Origin: Ceratobasidium sp. AG-K
Taxonomy: Eukaryota; Basidiomycota; Agaricomycetes; Cantharellales; Ceratobasidiaceae
Direction: 5' to 3'
Assembly: GCA_037039685.1 (NCBI GenBank)
Contig: JAWNGF010000013.1
Location: forward strand, 517,001-581,000
DNA length: 64,000 bases
Shown piece after piece: positions 1 to 9,900 of this stretch (its first letter is position 1; every line of letters begins with the position of its first letter). Both the position numbers and the translations under genes were made by a program. The notes below the pieces were generated by a model. It was not told the origin of the DNA. It worked only from the letters and a program-made list of their open reading frames with translations, and did not search any database.

Positions 1-1597
1 TGGATAAGTGCAGTTCACGCCCAAGTCTTCGCTCTTTACGCTGAAGCATCGATAAACTGGGGCAGCACCATTCTTGGGCTTGATGTTGATGTTTTTCAAC
101 TTGATGTCGCACGTCGCTCCCTCAGGACAAATGATGGAGGAAACGACCTTGCCAGTCGAATTTCCATAGACATTGGTTACTGAAACGTTGGTGATGTTCG
201 CGACGGGAGTACCCTAAAAAGGATAAGTGAGCATGCTAAAGTGTTGCAGTGGGCGCAACGGGAGCTTACAGTTGCACAGTAAGCCGAGCTAAAGTAACAC
301 GAATCGACAACAAGAGGGTTCGTTACATTGTCCACCTATACCCAGGGACGTAAGCGATAGGCTTAGTAAGTACGCGTAAACATACCGAAATATCTTCGTA
401 ATGTACGTCGTTGACCCGTGCAGAACCAACCGGACCAGCCCAGACCTTAATGCGAGCGCCGTTTGAGGAACTGTCACCATTGCCCACAAAGGTGATGTTT
501 TTCTACAAAAGTATGTAGTTTTAATCATAGACCATAAAGTCATGCCCCGGATAAGCTTACCACTTTGATGTGCTCAATGACGTCTAGTACACCAGGATAT
601 TGTGCCAGACTACCGACACTGACACCATGAGAGTTTTGACAGTACACATTCTCGACGGTAACATATGTTGAGTTGCCCTTGAAAGAGAAGCAATCGTCGC
701 CAGAGACAACGTGTGCATCCCGGAGGAGGAAATGGGAGGTGCGGTAGGTACTAGTAAATCAATGAGTCAAATTATGAACCGAAAGATTTATAGAAGGGTA
801 CGTACTCCCATCCATCGGCGTTTTTTGGCGGATTTTTGTTGGCAGACAAAGCCGAGAGCCGAATGTTTGTGTAGTTGACGTACTTGCTGTCAATGACCCA
901 GTTAAACCAGTTTGCGGGATTCTTCATGGCGATGTTATCAATCGAGACCTTGTCTGCGCCGTCGAGAGCGAATAATACTGGTCGGCGAAGTGACCCAGGG
1001 AGTAGGATCTCCTGTCCAGCAGCGGCATTCCACCACGCCTGGCCGGCCCCGTCAACGAGACCTTTCCCCGTCTTGGAAACAAGGGAGGACTTTTTCCAAT
1101 CCTTGAGAATAAGATAGGAAATAGTATCCTGGAACGGGCTATTGCGTTTTGAGTTAGAATACTAGCTCTAGGATAATAACCGGACATACTAGTAAACAAT
1201 ATTGGGATAGGTTGCAGCAGTGATGTTGGTAGTATCGGTTGCATTCTTGAGCCAGTAAGTAATGTTATCCGAAAGGCGGAGGGTTCCTTCCAGCTCAACA
1301 GTGCAGCTCTTGCATGGAGTCATAACCTGCCAAAGGGTTAGAGGCCGGCACCGAATATTCTGCAGAACAACTTACGGTAAGTTCATTCAAGGCATAAGTC
1401 GTATTCTCGGAAAAGATAATGCGACCACCTTTGCCGCATTTCTTGAACGCAGCATGAATCGCAGGAGTGTCGGATACATTCAGGTTACCATTGGAAGGTA
1501 CAACACAAGTCTGAGGATTCGAGTATCGTTCAGTTAGGTCCTGGGAGGCTAGGGTACCAACAGCACCCAACGCGGCGGTGACAAGTAGGGAGATCAT
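1..1597 (-). CDS. GH28 exo-polygalacturonase-like pectinase (3' end cut by window edge)
   Basis: A secreted pectin-degrading enzyme of glycoside hydrolase family 28, which hydrolyses alpha-1,4-galacturonan of plant cell walls. The start at 1597 gives a clear signal peptide (MISLLVTAALGAVGTLA). GH28 hallmarks appear in order along the minus strand: NADGW near 805-825 (the NTDG-type motif), GDDCFSF near 690-706 with the paired aspartates, SHGVSVGS near 610-640 with the catalytic-region histidine, and RIKVWAG near 437-457 (the RIK substrate-binding motif). Several N-glycosylation sequons are present. At least five short GT-AG introns interrupt it, for example the one ending at CAG|GTTATGACTCC near 1325. 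The insert pattern and SHG variant suggest an exo-acting rather than endo-acting enzyme; that is inference. A TATA-like box lies about 110 bp upstream. The coding sequence runs off the left edge. Confidence 0.88.
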
Positions 1598-1705
1598 TTT
1601 GGGCCGAGCGAGAGTGGAGGTGACGGGGGTGAGACCAGCGACGCACGTGGAGGAAAGCGGGGCCCGTTCAACCTTGAGAGGAGCCCCACGTCGGCGTCGC
1701 ACATG

Positions 1706-1713
1706 TTTTTATA
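1706..1713 (-). promoter_or_regulatory. TATA-like box of the GH28 gene
   Basis: TATAAAAA on the minus strand, 109 nt upstream of the pectinase ATG. That spacing fits a short 5' leader. No other promoter element was identified. Confidence 0.45.
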
Positions 1714-2298
1714 GGCAAACAAGCACTGGAGGATCATCTCCATTTGTCGAGACCGGCCCGGTGGGAAAGGTGTGGGAGAAGGCACGTTGACTAATTGCCT
1801 AGCCATTTCCGGCCTCAAGAAGTTAAAAATACGTGACACAGGGACGCTTGGCTGGTGCAGGAAAGGCTTCGGCATTAATCCAAGAACACGAGTTTGGAAA
1901 GGGTGGGTCATCGTCATGTGCAAGTTCATATCATCGTTGCTAGTAGCCGGCGGCTATCCGGCCCGCATGTGTCACCCAGTCAGAGCCACATGCCACCTAT
2001 GGTATCGAAGATCTATACGCCTATCCCAATACACTGAACGAACTAATCCCCGTCAATTCGCGTTCATAACACCTGAGTTGAATGGGCATCATGCTCTCGT
2101 ACCACCCGTGTATTGCCTTTCCCGAACTCGCATGACTCAGGTGGTTTGTGAACCGTACTTATGCCAGTCGGCGATATGACTGTATTGATCATAAACAAAT
2201 ATAAATGCCTCGGATACTTACATGCTTTAGAGTGGGTCAACCTGTGAGAGTTGATTTTGACACCTTGGGGCATCACGCGACCCAGGATTATTGGACAA
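1714..2298. other. Intergenic: GH28 upstream region
   Basis: No gene seen. Short open frames on both strands have no family features. The stretch separates the pectinase promoter from the hAT insertion. Confidence 0.5.
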
Positions 2299-2306
2299 CT
2301 ACGCAT

Positions 2307-2322
2307 TAGGGCCGGGAATGGG
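2307..2322 (+). repeat. hAT left terminal inverted repeat
   Basis: TAGGGCCGGGAATGGG directly abuts the left CTACGCAT duplication (2299-2306). It matches the inverted copy at 4558-4573 over 16 of 16 bases. Confidence 0.93.
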
Positions 2323-4480
2323 TGAGCCCGGAACCCACCCGCAGGTAAATGGCGGGTAAATGGCAATTCGGCTAGCCCCCCGGGAGCTACCCACTGGATG
2401 ACTAATGGGTACCCGGAGCATTTGATTAAATTGCGAGTGGACTAGCTGTGTCATCCTCTCGATGTCGGACTCGCTGTACATACGGTTCCTAAACCATTCA
2501 AGTTTATAGTGAGGACACATAACTATATCATACTGTTATTAGTTTGATACAACGGGATGAGGAGGGAAAACTTACCAAGAGCGGTCCAGTATACACTGGA
2601 GTCCTCAAACAGGCGCATATATTTATTAAAAACGTCAAGCGAAGCACGTGCAGCAACGCGGAGAAGGGGGTGAAGTCCTGGGGCAGGGTTCGTGACAGTG
2701 GAAGAGAGTCGGTCCTGGAGCTTTGAAAGAGCCGGAACCACTTGATGAATGAGCGGGATTTGTGTTTCAGAGAATATCTTGGTGAGACGCTCGAATATCT
2801 GAAATCGAGGTTATTAGAAAACGTATTGTGGGTTGGTTTGACTGGGTAACTTACCTTCAGCTCGGAAATTAACTGTTCAGCGAGCTCCCACTGAAAGTTG
2901 CTGAGCTGACAACTCCGTAGCGACAATTCCCGGTTGGACGTCAGCAATTTGACTGCAGGACGCAAGCGAACATGGCTCCTGAGACACTCTAGGTCGCTAT
3001 TCCATCGGGTAGCCACTCGACGAGCAAGCTTTTGGACTCGAGAGCTGCTAAGAGGGGTTTTAGATAGGTGATGCTCGAATCGAGTTTGGAAGTGTGGCAA
3101 GTTGCGCACTCGCTTGGCCAGTCGGGCAGCCTGCGTGATACATGTCAGGGGCTTGCAAACCAGATGCAGGCGATGTACCGACCTTGGTTAACACCTCCTG
3201 CCCGTCTTGCCGGTCTTTCTGCGGGATAACAATTCCAAATCGTTTCTCGATGTCATCGAACGCCTTTTGAACGCTAGATTTGACTGCAGCCTCGTCGAAT
3301 TCATCCTTGTCTTCGTCAATCTGGTCTTCGGCGAAAGCCTTCTTGTTGTCTTCAACATCTGAGTCACTCTCAATATCGCTCCCAGCTTCCGGGTCTCCTT
3401 GAATGACGGATGCGTCAGCTGGCATGTCAGCAACTGGGTTGTTTGCTACTGGCTCAAGCTGGCACCGCTTGTGCGACGCTTTGTTCTTTGGGGTCTTCTT
3501 GCGCTTTGCTGCTCGTTTGCGAATCACGGGCAAAGAGAATACGCTCAAATAAGACTAGAGTTTTTGGTTTGATGTCAGTATATGCATCCTGTAATACAAG
3601 AAAACTCACTGCATACCTTAGCCATTAAATTGACTATGTGAGCCGCACAACGGACTCGAGCACTTGGTCCGCCAAAGGTAGGGAAGTGTTTTTGAAGCTC
3701 GAGAGTGAATGTGTCGTTGTTGCTGGCGTTGTCCATGCATACAGTAACTAACTAGAATATCAAAGACAATTCAGTTAAAGTGTGGCGATAGAAATACAAG
3801 AAAATGTATAACATACCTTCCTTCCAAGTTGGTATTTGTTCAAGCACTTAGCGGTCTGTTGAGCTAAGTATTCACCTTTATGCCTATGCAACAACCTGTT
3901 CCAAATCTGCATCAGTCTGCCTGACAACGCAAGAGGCCAAACTTTTCGACTCACTCAACAAATTCTAGAACAGAGCGCTGCAAAACACCAGCTGCCTGCC
4001 AGATTATTACAATTCCAAGGTAGGACTGAGAAGTCGGGGCAGTCCAGCCGTCCATTGCAAGGTGGATCGCGTCAATATTCTACATATACAAATTAGCATT
4101 CGAACAGAGTCAATTATAATACGCATATACCTTGAAATACTCGGTAACCAGTTCTGCATTGTCCAGGTAAATGCCCTGAAGATCATGGCTGATCGTTGTA
4201 CGATCAGGGACAATGGTTCCCGAACAAAGCTCCTCAATCATCCCCTTGAATAGCTCGTCTTCTACAAACTCAAAGGGGCGATGATTGCAAGCGCACCACA
4301 ACGCCAGGTATGCTCGAAAGCGAGCATTCGAAAACTGACAGACTGGTTTTGAGGCCAGATCAATAGCACCAAGGCGTGCGTTGCAGGTAAGTGCACGTCG
4401 GAGGAGGTTGTTGGTGTAGTTTGGGCAGTAGAAGCGCCGGGCACCACGGGCATTGGTAATTTTGCCCCGGCTCCACCCAA
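2323..4480 (-). pseudogene. hAT transposase, truncated at both ends
   Basis: Reading down the minus strand: a segment with NRPFEFVED and PDRTTISHDL (about 4300-4170), the conserved hAT stretch DAIHLAMDGWTAP (about 4075-4030), DNASNNDTF followed by RVRCAAHIVNL (about 3750-3620), an acidic linker (about 3500-3250), then VATRWNSDLECL (about 3020-2985). These are the RNase H-like core blocks of Ac/hAT transposases in the right order, separated by apparent introns. An N-terminal BED zinc finger is not visible. The C-terminal hAT dimerisation block is missing, because the frame runs into the left terminal repeat shortly after LEWFRNR (about 2490). The copy is therefore probably non-autonomous. Introns of an active ancestor cannot be told from small lesions without a reference copy. 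Confidence 0.8.
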
Positions 4481-4557
4481 CGAACCCGCTGCGGCCCGTG
4501 ACCCGACCCAACCAGCCCGCGGCGGGTGGGTATTGGGTAATACCCGGGACGTGCCTG

Positions 4558-4573
4558 CCCATTCCCGGCCCTA
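4558..4573 (-). repeat. hAT right terminal inverted repeat
   Basis: Reads TAGGGCCGGGAATGGG on the minus strand. It directly abuts the right CTACGCAT duplication (4574-4581). Confidence 0.93.
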
Positions 4574-4581
4574 CTACGCAT

Positions 4582-5678
4582 GTAGCTTGGTTAGCCCAAT
4601 TGGTAGTGGACCCATGACAATGGAGTGCCCCGACAGTACATCTACGGTGTGACCGATCCGAGAGGCTTGGTGTATTCATATAGGGTCACCGCTTCTGTTA
4701 GACACAACATTTGTATGGCTTGTCGGCTTCACACTGGCCCGTGGATATCATGCACAGTGGATATAAAGTTGATTTATGTTATGATGGTATGGTTTCCCTT
4801 ATTTAAGTCGAGAGACATGCTTGTCTGAGCTATGCCATTAGCTTAACGAGGATGACTAATGATAGGTATTGAAAGCTATTATTTTTTGGGGGGATTTCTA
4901 TGTCTAGTATATGCAAATTGAAGCATAGGTCGTTTAAACGATACGAGGAAGTATTAACTTGTTTATTCGAGTCCGTTCAATATTGAACCTAGACTGAGGT
5001 GTCGACCAAGCAAGTGGTGTAACTAACCCTTCCGACACAACGCCCAAAAACAGCCGCACCACTAGACACATAAGATGGCATCATTCTTTCCAACATGGAT
5101 GAGGAAGCACGAGCCTCTCCCGCTTCCCCGTGCCACCGAGAAACCTCGGAAGTGAACGGGAATGCAGCTAGGGTTCTATGGCCCGGCACGGAATTAGTGC
5201 ACACCTTATCACCCACGAGCCGTGCCACTTTGTGATGGTGACTTGCCACGGCGTTTTGCGCCACGTAAATGACATGTGCCGCTCCTCAAGATTGAGAAGA
5301 ATACAACCAGTAACCTACTCATTGTTCTAGCTCAGAGCAAAATTCTACATACAGGTTGAATAAAGACATCATCATGTAGAAGGAATGCTTGTGTGCCGTT
5401 TCAGTCCTTTGATAGTGGAGTTGACGAAAAGTATTCCCAATACTTCCTCGGCCAGACAGTCCGCAGTGGGCGTTGCCAATCGTCCCACAGCCGGTTCAGC
5501 GACGATAGTAGCACAATCAATCCATTTCTAAATGTAGGGTACCACCGACGATCAGAAATAGGCGACGTTGAATACAATTGCCGCGGATGGGGCCTTCTCA
5601 GGAGGATCCAGGAATCAGAAGCGCGAGCCGCATCACTGCGGATGACGGCTACGGACGCCGTTTGGCGCCTCGGACAAG
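4582..5678. other. Intergenic between hAT element and small secreted protein gene
   Basis: No convincing gene. The open frames have no start/splice support or family features. It probably contains the promoter of the small secreted protein gene at its right end. Confidence 0.5.
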
Positions 5679-5686
5679 CATAAAAG
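5679..5686 (+). promoter_or_regulatory. TATA-like box of the small secreted protein gene
   Basis: CATAAAAG, about 129 nt upstream of the ATG at 5815. It is followed by a pyrimidine/CA-rich leader (5705-5790) typical of fungal transcription starts. Confidence 0.45.
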
Positions 5687-5814
5687 CCACCTAGAAACGC
5701 CAAAAATACTCAACAAACACTTCTCTCATTTACTCAATTGTCACTGACCGTTCTCTGAGTCATTCATTCATTATCGCATACATTAGACCAACCTTTCTTC
5801 ACAAATCAGAAGTC

Positions 5815-6245
5815 ATGTTCAACTTGCTTCGTTTCGCTGCTCTTGCCTCGATTATTCTCCCGGTCGCGTTTGCGGCCCCGCTCAACTTTACCCGGGAAAG
5901 CTCTCAGGGACAACCTATTAGCGTTGCAGTACGTCTTCTCACCGACATAGACCCAACTTGACCTGAACTGCAATTCTGATAGCGCACCGCTGATCGCTCT
6001 GCCGAGGCATCGACCATCTTTGGTACCACGACCGACAGCCCAAACTTTACGGAAATCCCAACCACTCTGTGCATCGTTCCCAAGTACGCCAACGACGCTG
6101 GAATCGGTGAAGAAAAGACACCTTTGATTACCCAGCAAGCATTGGAGCTCTGCCCGCAGGCAGCTCGCATCGCTGTAAGTGCGCTCGTACTCTGCGGGAA
6201 GAAGCGTGAAAACTGACATGTATGCACAAGGTGTGCGAGCAGTAA
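5815..6245 (+). CDS. Small secreted protein, candidate effector
   Basis: Three exons join cleanly: 5815-5928, 5983-6174 and 6231-6245, with GT-AG introns of 54 and 56 nt. The product has 106 residues. Residues 1-20 (MFNLLRFAALASIILPVAFA) are a textbook signal peptide with an AxA-type cleavage site. The mature part is about 86 residues, with two N-glycosylation sequons (NFT twice) and three cysteines (LCIVP, LCPQ and the C-terminal VCEQ). No known domain was recognised. The last exon encodes only four residues plus the stop, so annotation pipelines could easily mis-end it. Size, secretion signal and position close to a pectinase and a transposon make it a candidate host-interaction protein; this is inference. 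Confidence 0.8.
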
Positions 6246-6900
6246 GTTGACTCGCCGACTATGGAGCCCTCAAAGGGCTTTTATCAGAACGTTTATGGAC
6301 ATTTGGACATTTGATGACTGAACTTTCTGCATAGTGTGATCCGGCTGTATGCGTACCGTTGAGCCAAATATTCCGTTTGCCTAGACTTTGATAAACACCG
6401 GCCCGCCCCCAGGTCCATGCCGTGATAACGGCACTACCGCGCTGTAAGCCTGCGGAGCTCTCGTATTTTCAGGAGCTTGCTCCGCCAGGGTCGCCATACA
6501 ATTGCTCGAATTCACATGCGGGTGGGATGGAACATAAACAACGCCCGGGCCGCCAGAAGGCACCAAACTCAGGCACTCAAGTTGCTAAATATAGGTTCGA
6601 GAATCACATCGGCTGCGGGCGTGGGACATCATATCATTGGTCAAGGCATCGACTAAATCGTGATGTAAGAAAGAGGTAAGTTAACACGAAAGCTCCCGAA
6701 AAATCAAGCAAGCAGCACCGCAAAAAGGAAATAAGAGAACCGATCGAAAGAGTGCATAGTCCATCCGAGATAAAAGTGCATAAACAACTACATTGAAACG
6801 AGCAGAATTCCAGAGACAACAGATAGATTAATAGTGTAGTAGCAATCCGGGTGATCCTTCAGTGCTGAGAGAGCGAAACAGAAAAGAATTAGAAAGCCAT
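6246..6900. other. Convergent intergenic region
   Basis: Holds the 3' ends of the small secreted protein gene and of the RhoGAP gene, which converge here. No gene was seen. Confidence 0.5.
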
Positions 6901-9900
6901 TCAACGCTTGGCGTTTGCACCTGCAAGGCTCGCCGAGGCGGCATCCAACACACCACGACTCCAGCCCATCTCGTCTGCGTCTTCCGAGCTGCGGAGTTGA
7001 AGACCAATTCGAGGGGGTAGTGTTTTGCTCGGTTCCCAGCGCTCTGCGGGAGCGGGAGTGCCAGTCACCGTCACGGCACTCGGCGCGGTGGTCGGTACTG
7101 CAGCCGTCAGGGAAGACTTGAACAAGTCAGCAATAGGAGTCTGGGCGCTCCTTTTTGAAGGAGACGGGTCAGTCTCTCCAGTCTCTTCGTTTGCGTCCTT
7201 GGTAGGGCTCAACGAAGGCGCAAAGCTACCGTCGGGAATATCGAGCGAGACTCGGGGAGGCCGCGTTTGTCGCTTGGGATTGACGCGCACGTCTTCCTCG
7301 TCGCTGACTCCGTACGAACTAGAGCCGCTCGAGTGACGAGACTCTTGTGAGTTGCCGCCAAAAAGCAAGTTGATAGACGGGCGTTTGGGACCAAGATTCG
7401 GGAAGAACATTGAAGCACGGCTAGGCGGCGCCGAGCCCGTCGTCTGGGAACGCATTCGGGGCGAGCCGGCTGCTTCGGTCGAGATGTTCAGAGGCGACTT
7501 GAGCGAGCGGACCGACAATGGGGCGACCGATGCCGACGCGGCATGTTTGGCAGGTGGGGATATAGTCGAGGTGGACGTCTTGATCGTCCTAGCAGGTAGA
7601 GGTGGAGGACTGGTTGGCTCCTCGGGGAGAATGACTGGCGAGGCAACCGGTAGTGTCGCAGGTGGTTGCCGATCCCACTGGAACAACGTATCCTGACCCT
7701 CGACTAAACACTTCAAGAAGCCGGCGCTGAAACTAAGAGTAGGACAAAACAGCAAGAGCAGATTTCCGATCGGCATCTTTGTGGTTTGCACGTGTTCTGT
7801 GGTATATCGCAAGAGATGGCAGAGCTCGTGCAAGAGGACATAGTTGGTTTGGGGAAGTTGGTCGATGAGGGCCTTGATGTCGGCGAGCAGAGTGTCGTCG
7901 AGCGAACGCATGTTTTCAGAAGACTCGCCAAACGAGGTCATGCTGGTTGGGAGTTTGGAAACGTCGAAAGAGGCATTCGAGTTGCTTTCCATGGTCATCG
8001 CCATGTCGAACTGAGGCTTCAGAGCCCGGGTCAGAATTGGTTCGGGGACTGGACAACTATTAGTACAATTCAAAATACAACACACTAGCACTCACGCTCT
8101 CGCAAATAGGCCTTGAACAACGACGAAACAGCATGAGGATCCAAGTCGCTCGGCGGGAGCTCGCTAAGCTCATAGTCGGCCCCAGCATCAAACTCGGCGC
8201 GCAGACGGTTCACATGCGACGGCCGACCCGAAATCCTAAACAACCCCTCCTCGTCTCCACCCCACCGCTCCAAATGCTTCACGCTCCGGGACACAAACGC
8301 CGGCAGCCCAACACACCGTCGCACACCCAACGTCTCGTCGACCCAGCCCTCCATGTCTCGCGGAACGACCGGATCGTCGAGCGGCCGACCAAACAACATA
8401 CCTGATGCGCCGAGCGTCGCTGGCCGCAGCGGAATGGACAGCATGGGCTCGGCTCCGACACCCATGCCCATCCCTGGCGACGCGACCCGCATACCGGCCA
8501 TGGACGGGTGCGGCTCGTATCCCGCCCCGCTCGCGCTCCGCCCGCGGTAAAACTTTTCGACGCGCTTGCCCATCCCGAGCGCCAAATCGCGTGCGGCCGG
8601 AGCGAGCGCGGCAATCGACATCAACGGAGTCTGGGCATGCGTCGGGAGATGGATGTGGTATGAACTTGCAGAGTGGGCGCCGAGGCCGGTGAATGCGAAT
8701 ACGGGTATCCTTGGCCCAACTGGGGGCTGTCTGAACGACGAGGCTCGGCGTCGGTCGTGCTCGCCCCTCCCACGGTCCGGTGATGCTTCTTGCGCGGCGT
8801 CTCGGAAGCCCAGGCTGCAATCTTGCCCTTGATCCCGCCCTGCGGCCGACCCCACTTGCGACCCGCAGCCTGCGACGCGCTCGACATGTACCCCTCGGAA
8901 TCCGTCATGGCTCCATCCGTCGGCGCCGGCACACGACGAGGCGGCAACGGCGGTGGGGGCATCGTCTCGACGGGCGGAAGCATCGGCAACAACACACTCA
9001 TCGACGCGCTCCTCCGTTTGAGCGAGCCCGCAATCTGGCCAAGGCGGGCGGGGCGCGGAATGGGCGAGTTGAACTCCTTGTCTGTCGTGGTCGGATTTGG
9101 GTTGTTTGCGCCAGGGTCTTCTGCGTTGACGACCCCGTCCGAAGCGTGGAGGCGGGCAAGGGGCGCGGTTCCCTCGGACGGAAAGGAAAAGATGCCGCTC
9201 TCGCGTTTTTGGTTCCAGGCGGTAAGCGTGCGCTGACTCGAGGCCGTCGATACGCGCTTGTCGGGATCTTGTGGGGAACGAGGTTGGGGTCTCGCATGCG
9301 CATTGAACGAAAAGGCAGGGTTAAAGACGGGCTGGCCGTGGTCTAGATCGACCGACGAGTCGGAAGCGTCGGCATCAAACGAGGTACTGGGCTCCCGGCC
9401 GGTAAACGGATAATGCTCCTCGCTCGCACTCGTACCCGTCCCGGTATTCGAGGACAACAAAGACCCAACGCTCGACGACGGACCCGAGGACGTCTCGGCG
9501 CCGACGTCCGAGAAACTCGACTTGCCAACGTCTGACATGCTCGACTTGTCCGCGTCTGATGAGATTGATTTTCCCGCGTCCGACATGCTCGCCTTGTCTG
9601 CCGCCACGCTCGACTTGTCCACGCACACACTCGACTTGTCCCCACTCGTTACGCTCGCCTTGTCCCCACCCGCCTTGACATCCGATTCACTCGACTTGAG
9701 GTCCGACACACTCGACGCACACCCATCTGACGCATTCCCATCCAACACGGCACGGCGGGATATGCTCCCGCGCGGATCGCGCTCTTCGTGTCGCATGTAC
9801 TCGAGCGCAGCGGCGATGCTTCTGCGAAATAGGGTGCGGGGCATGTTAGTCGTCGTTCAAGTTCATGAGGTTGGGATAAAGAGCCAGGACAAAGAAGTCA

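Larger units (their letters stand above)
2307..4573 (-). mobile_element. hAT-superfamily DNA transposon with intact ends
   Basis: The element is 2267 bp. Both ends carry the same 16-bp inverted repeat TAGGGCCGGGAATGGG (2307-2322, and 4558-4573 inverted). It is flanked by an identical 8-bp direct repeat CTACGCAT (2299-2306 and 4574-4581). An 8-bp target-site duplication is the insertion signature of the hAT superfamily. The inner sub-terminal regions are G/C-rich, with repeated ACCC/GGGT motifs, but do not match each other beyond the 16 bp. The interior encodes hAT transposase fragments on the minus strand. The perfect target duplication and terminal repeats point to a fairly recent insertion or little decay since. 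Confidence 0.93.

Noticed and set aside
8236..9346. Several long ORFs on the plus strand and alternative minus frames over the RhoGAP gene
   Set aside because: They are shadows produced by GC-rich, biased codon use. Only the frame containing LFRISG and YLRELPEPILT makes sense.
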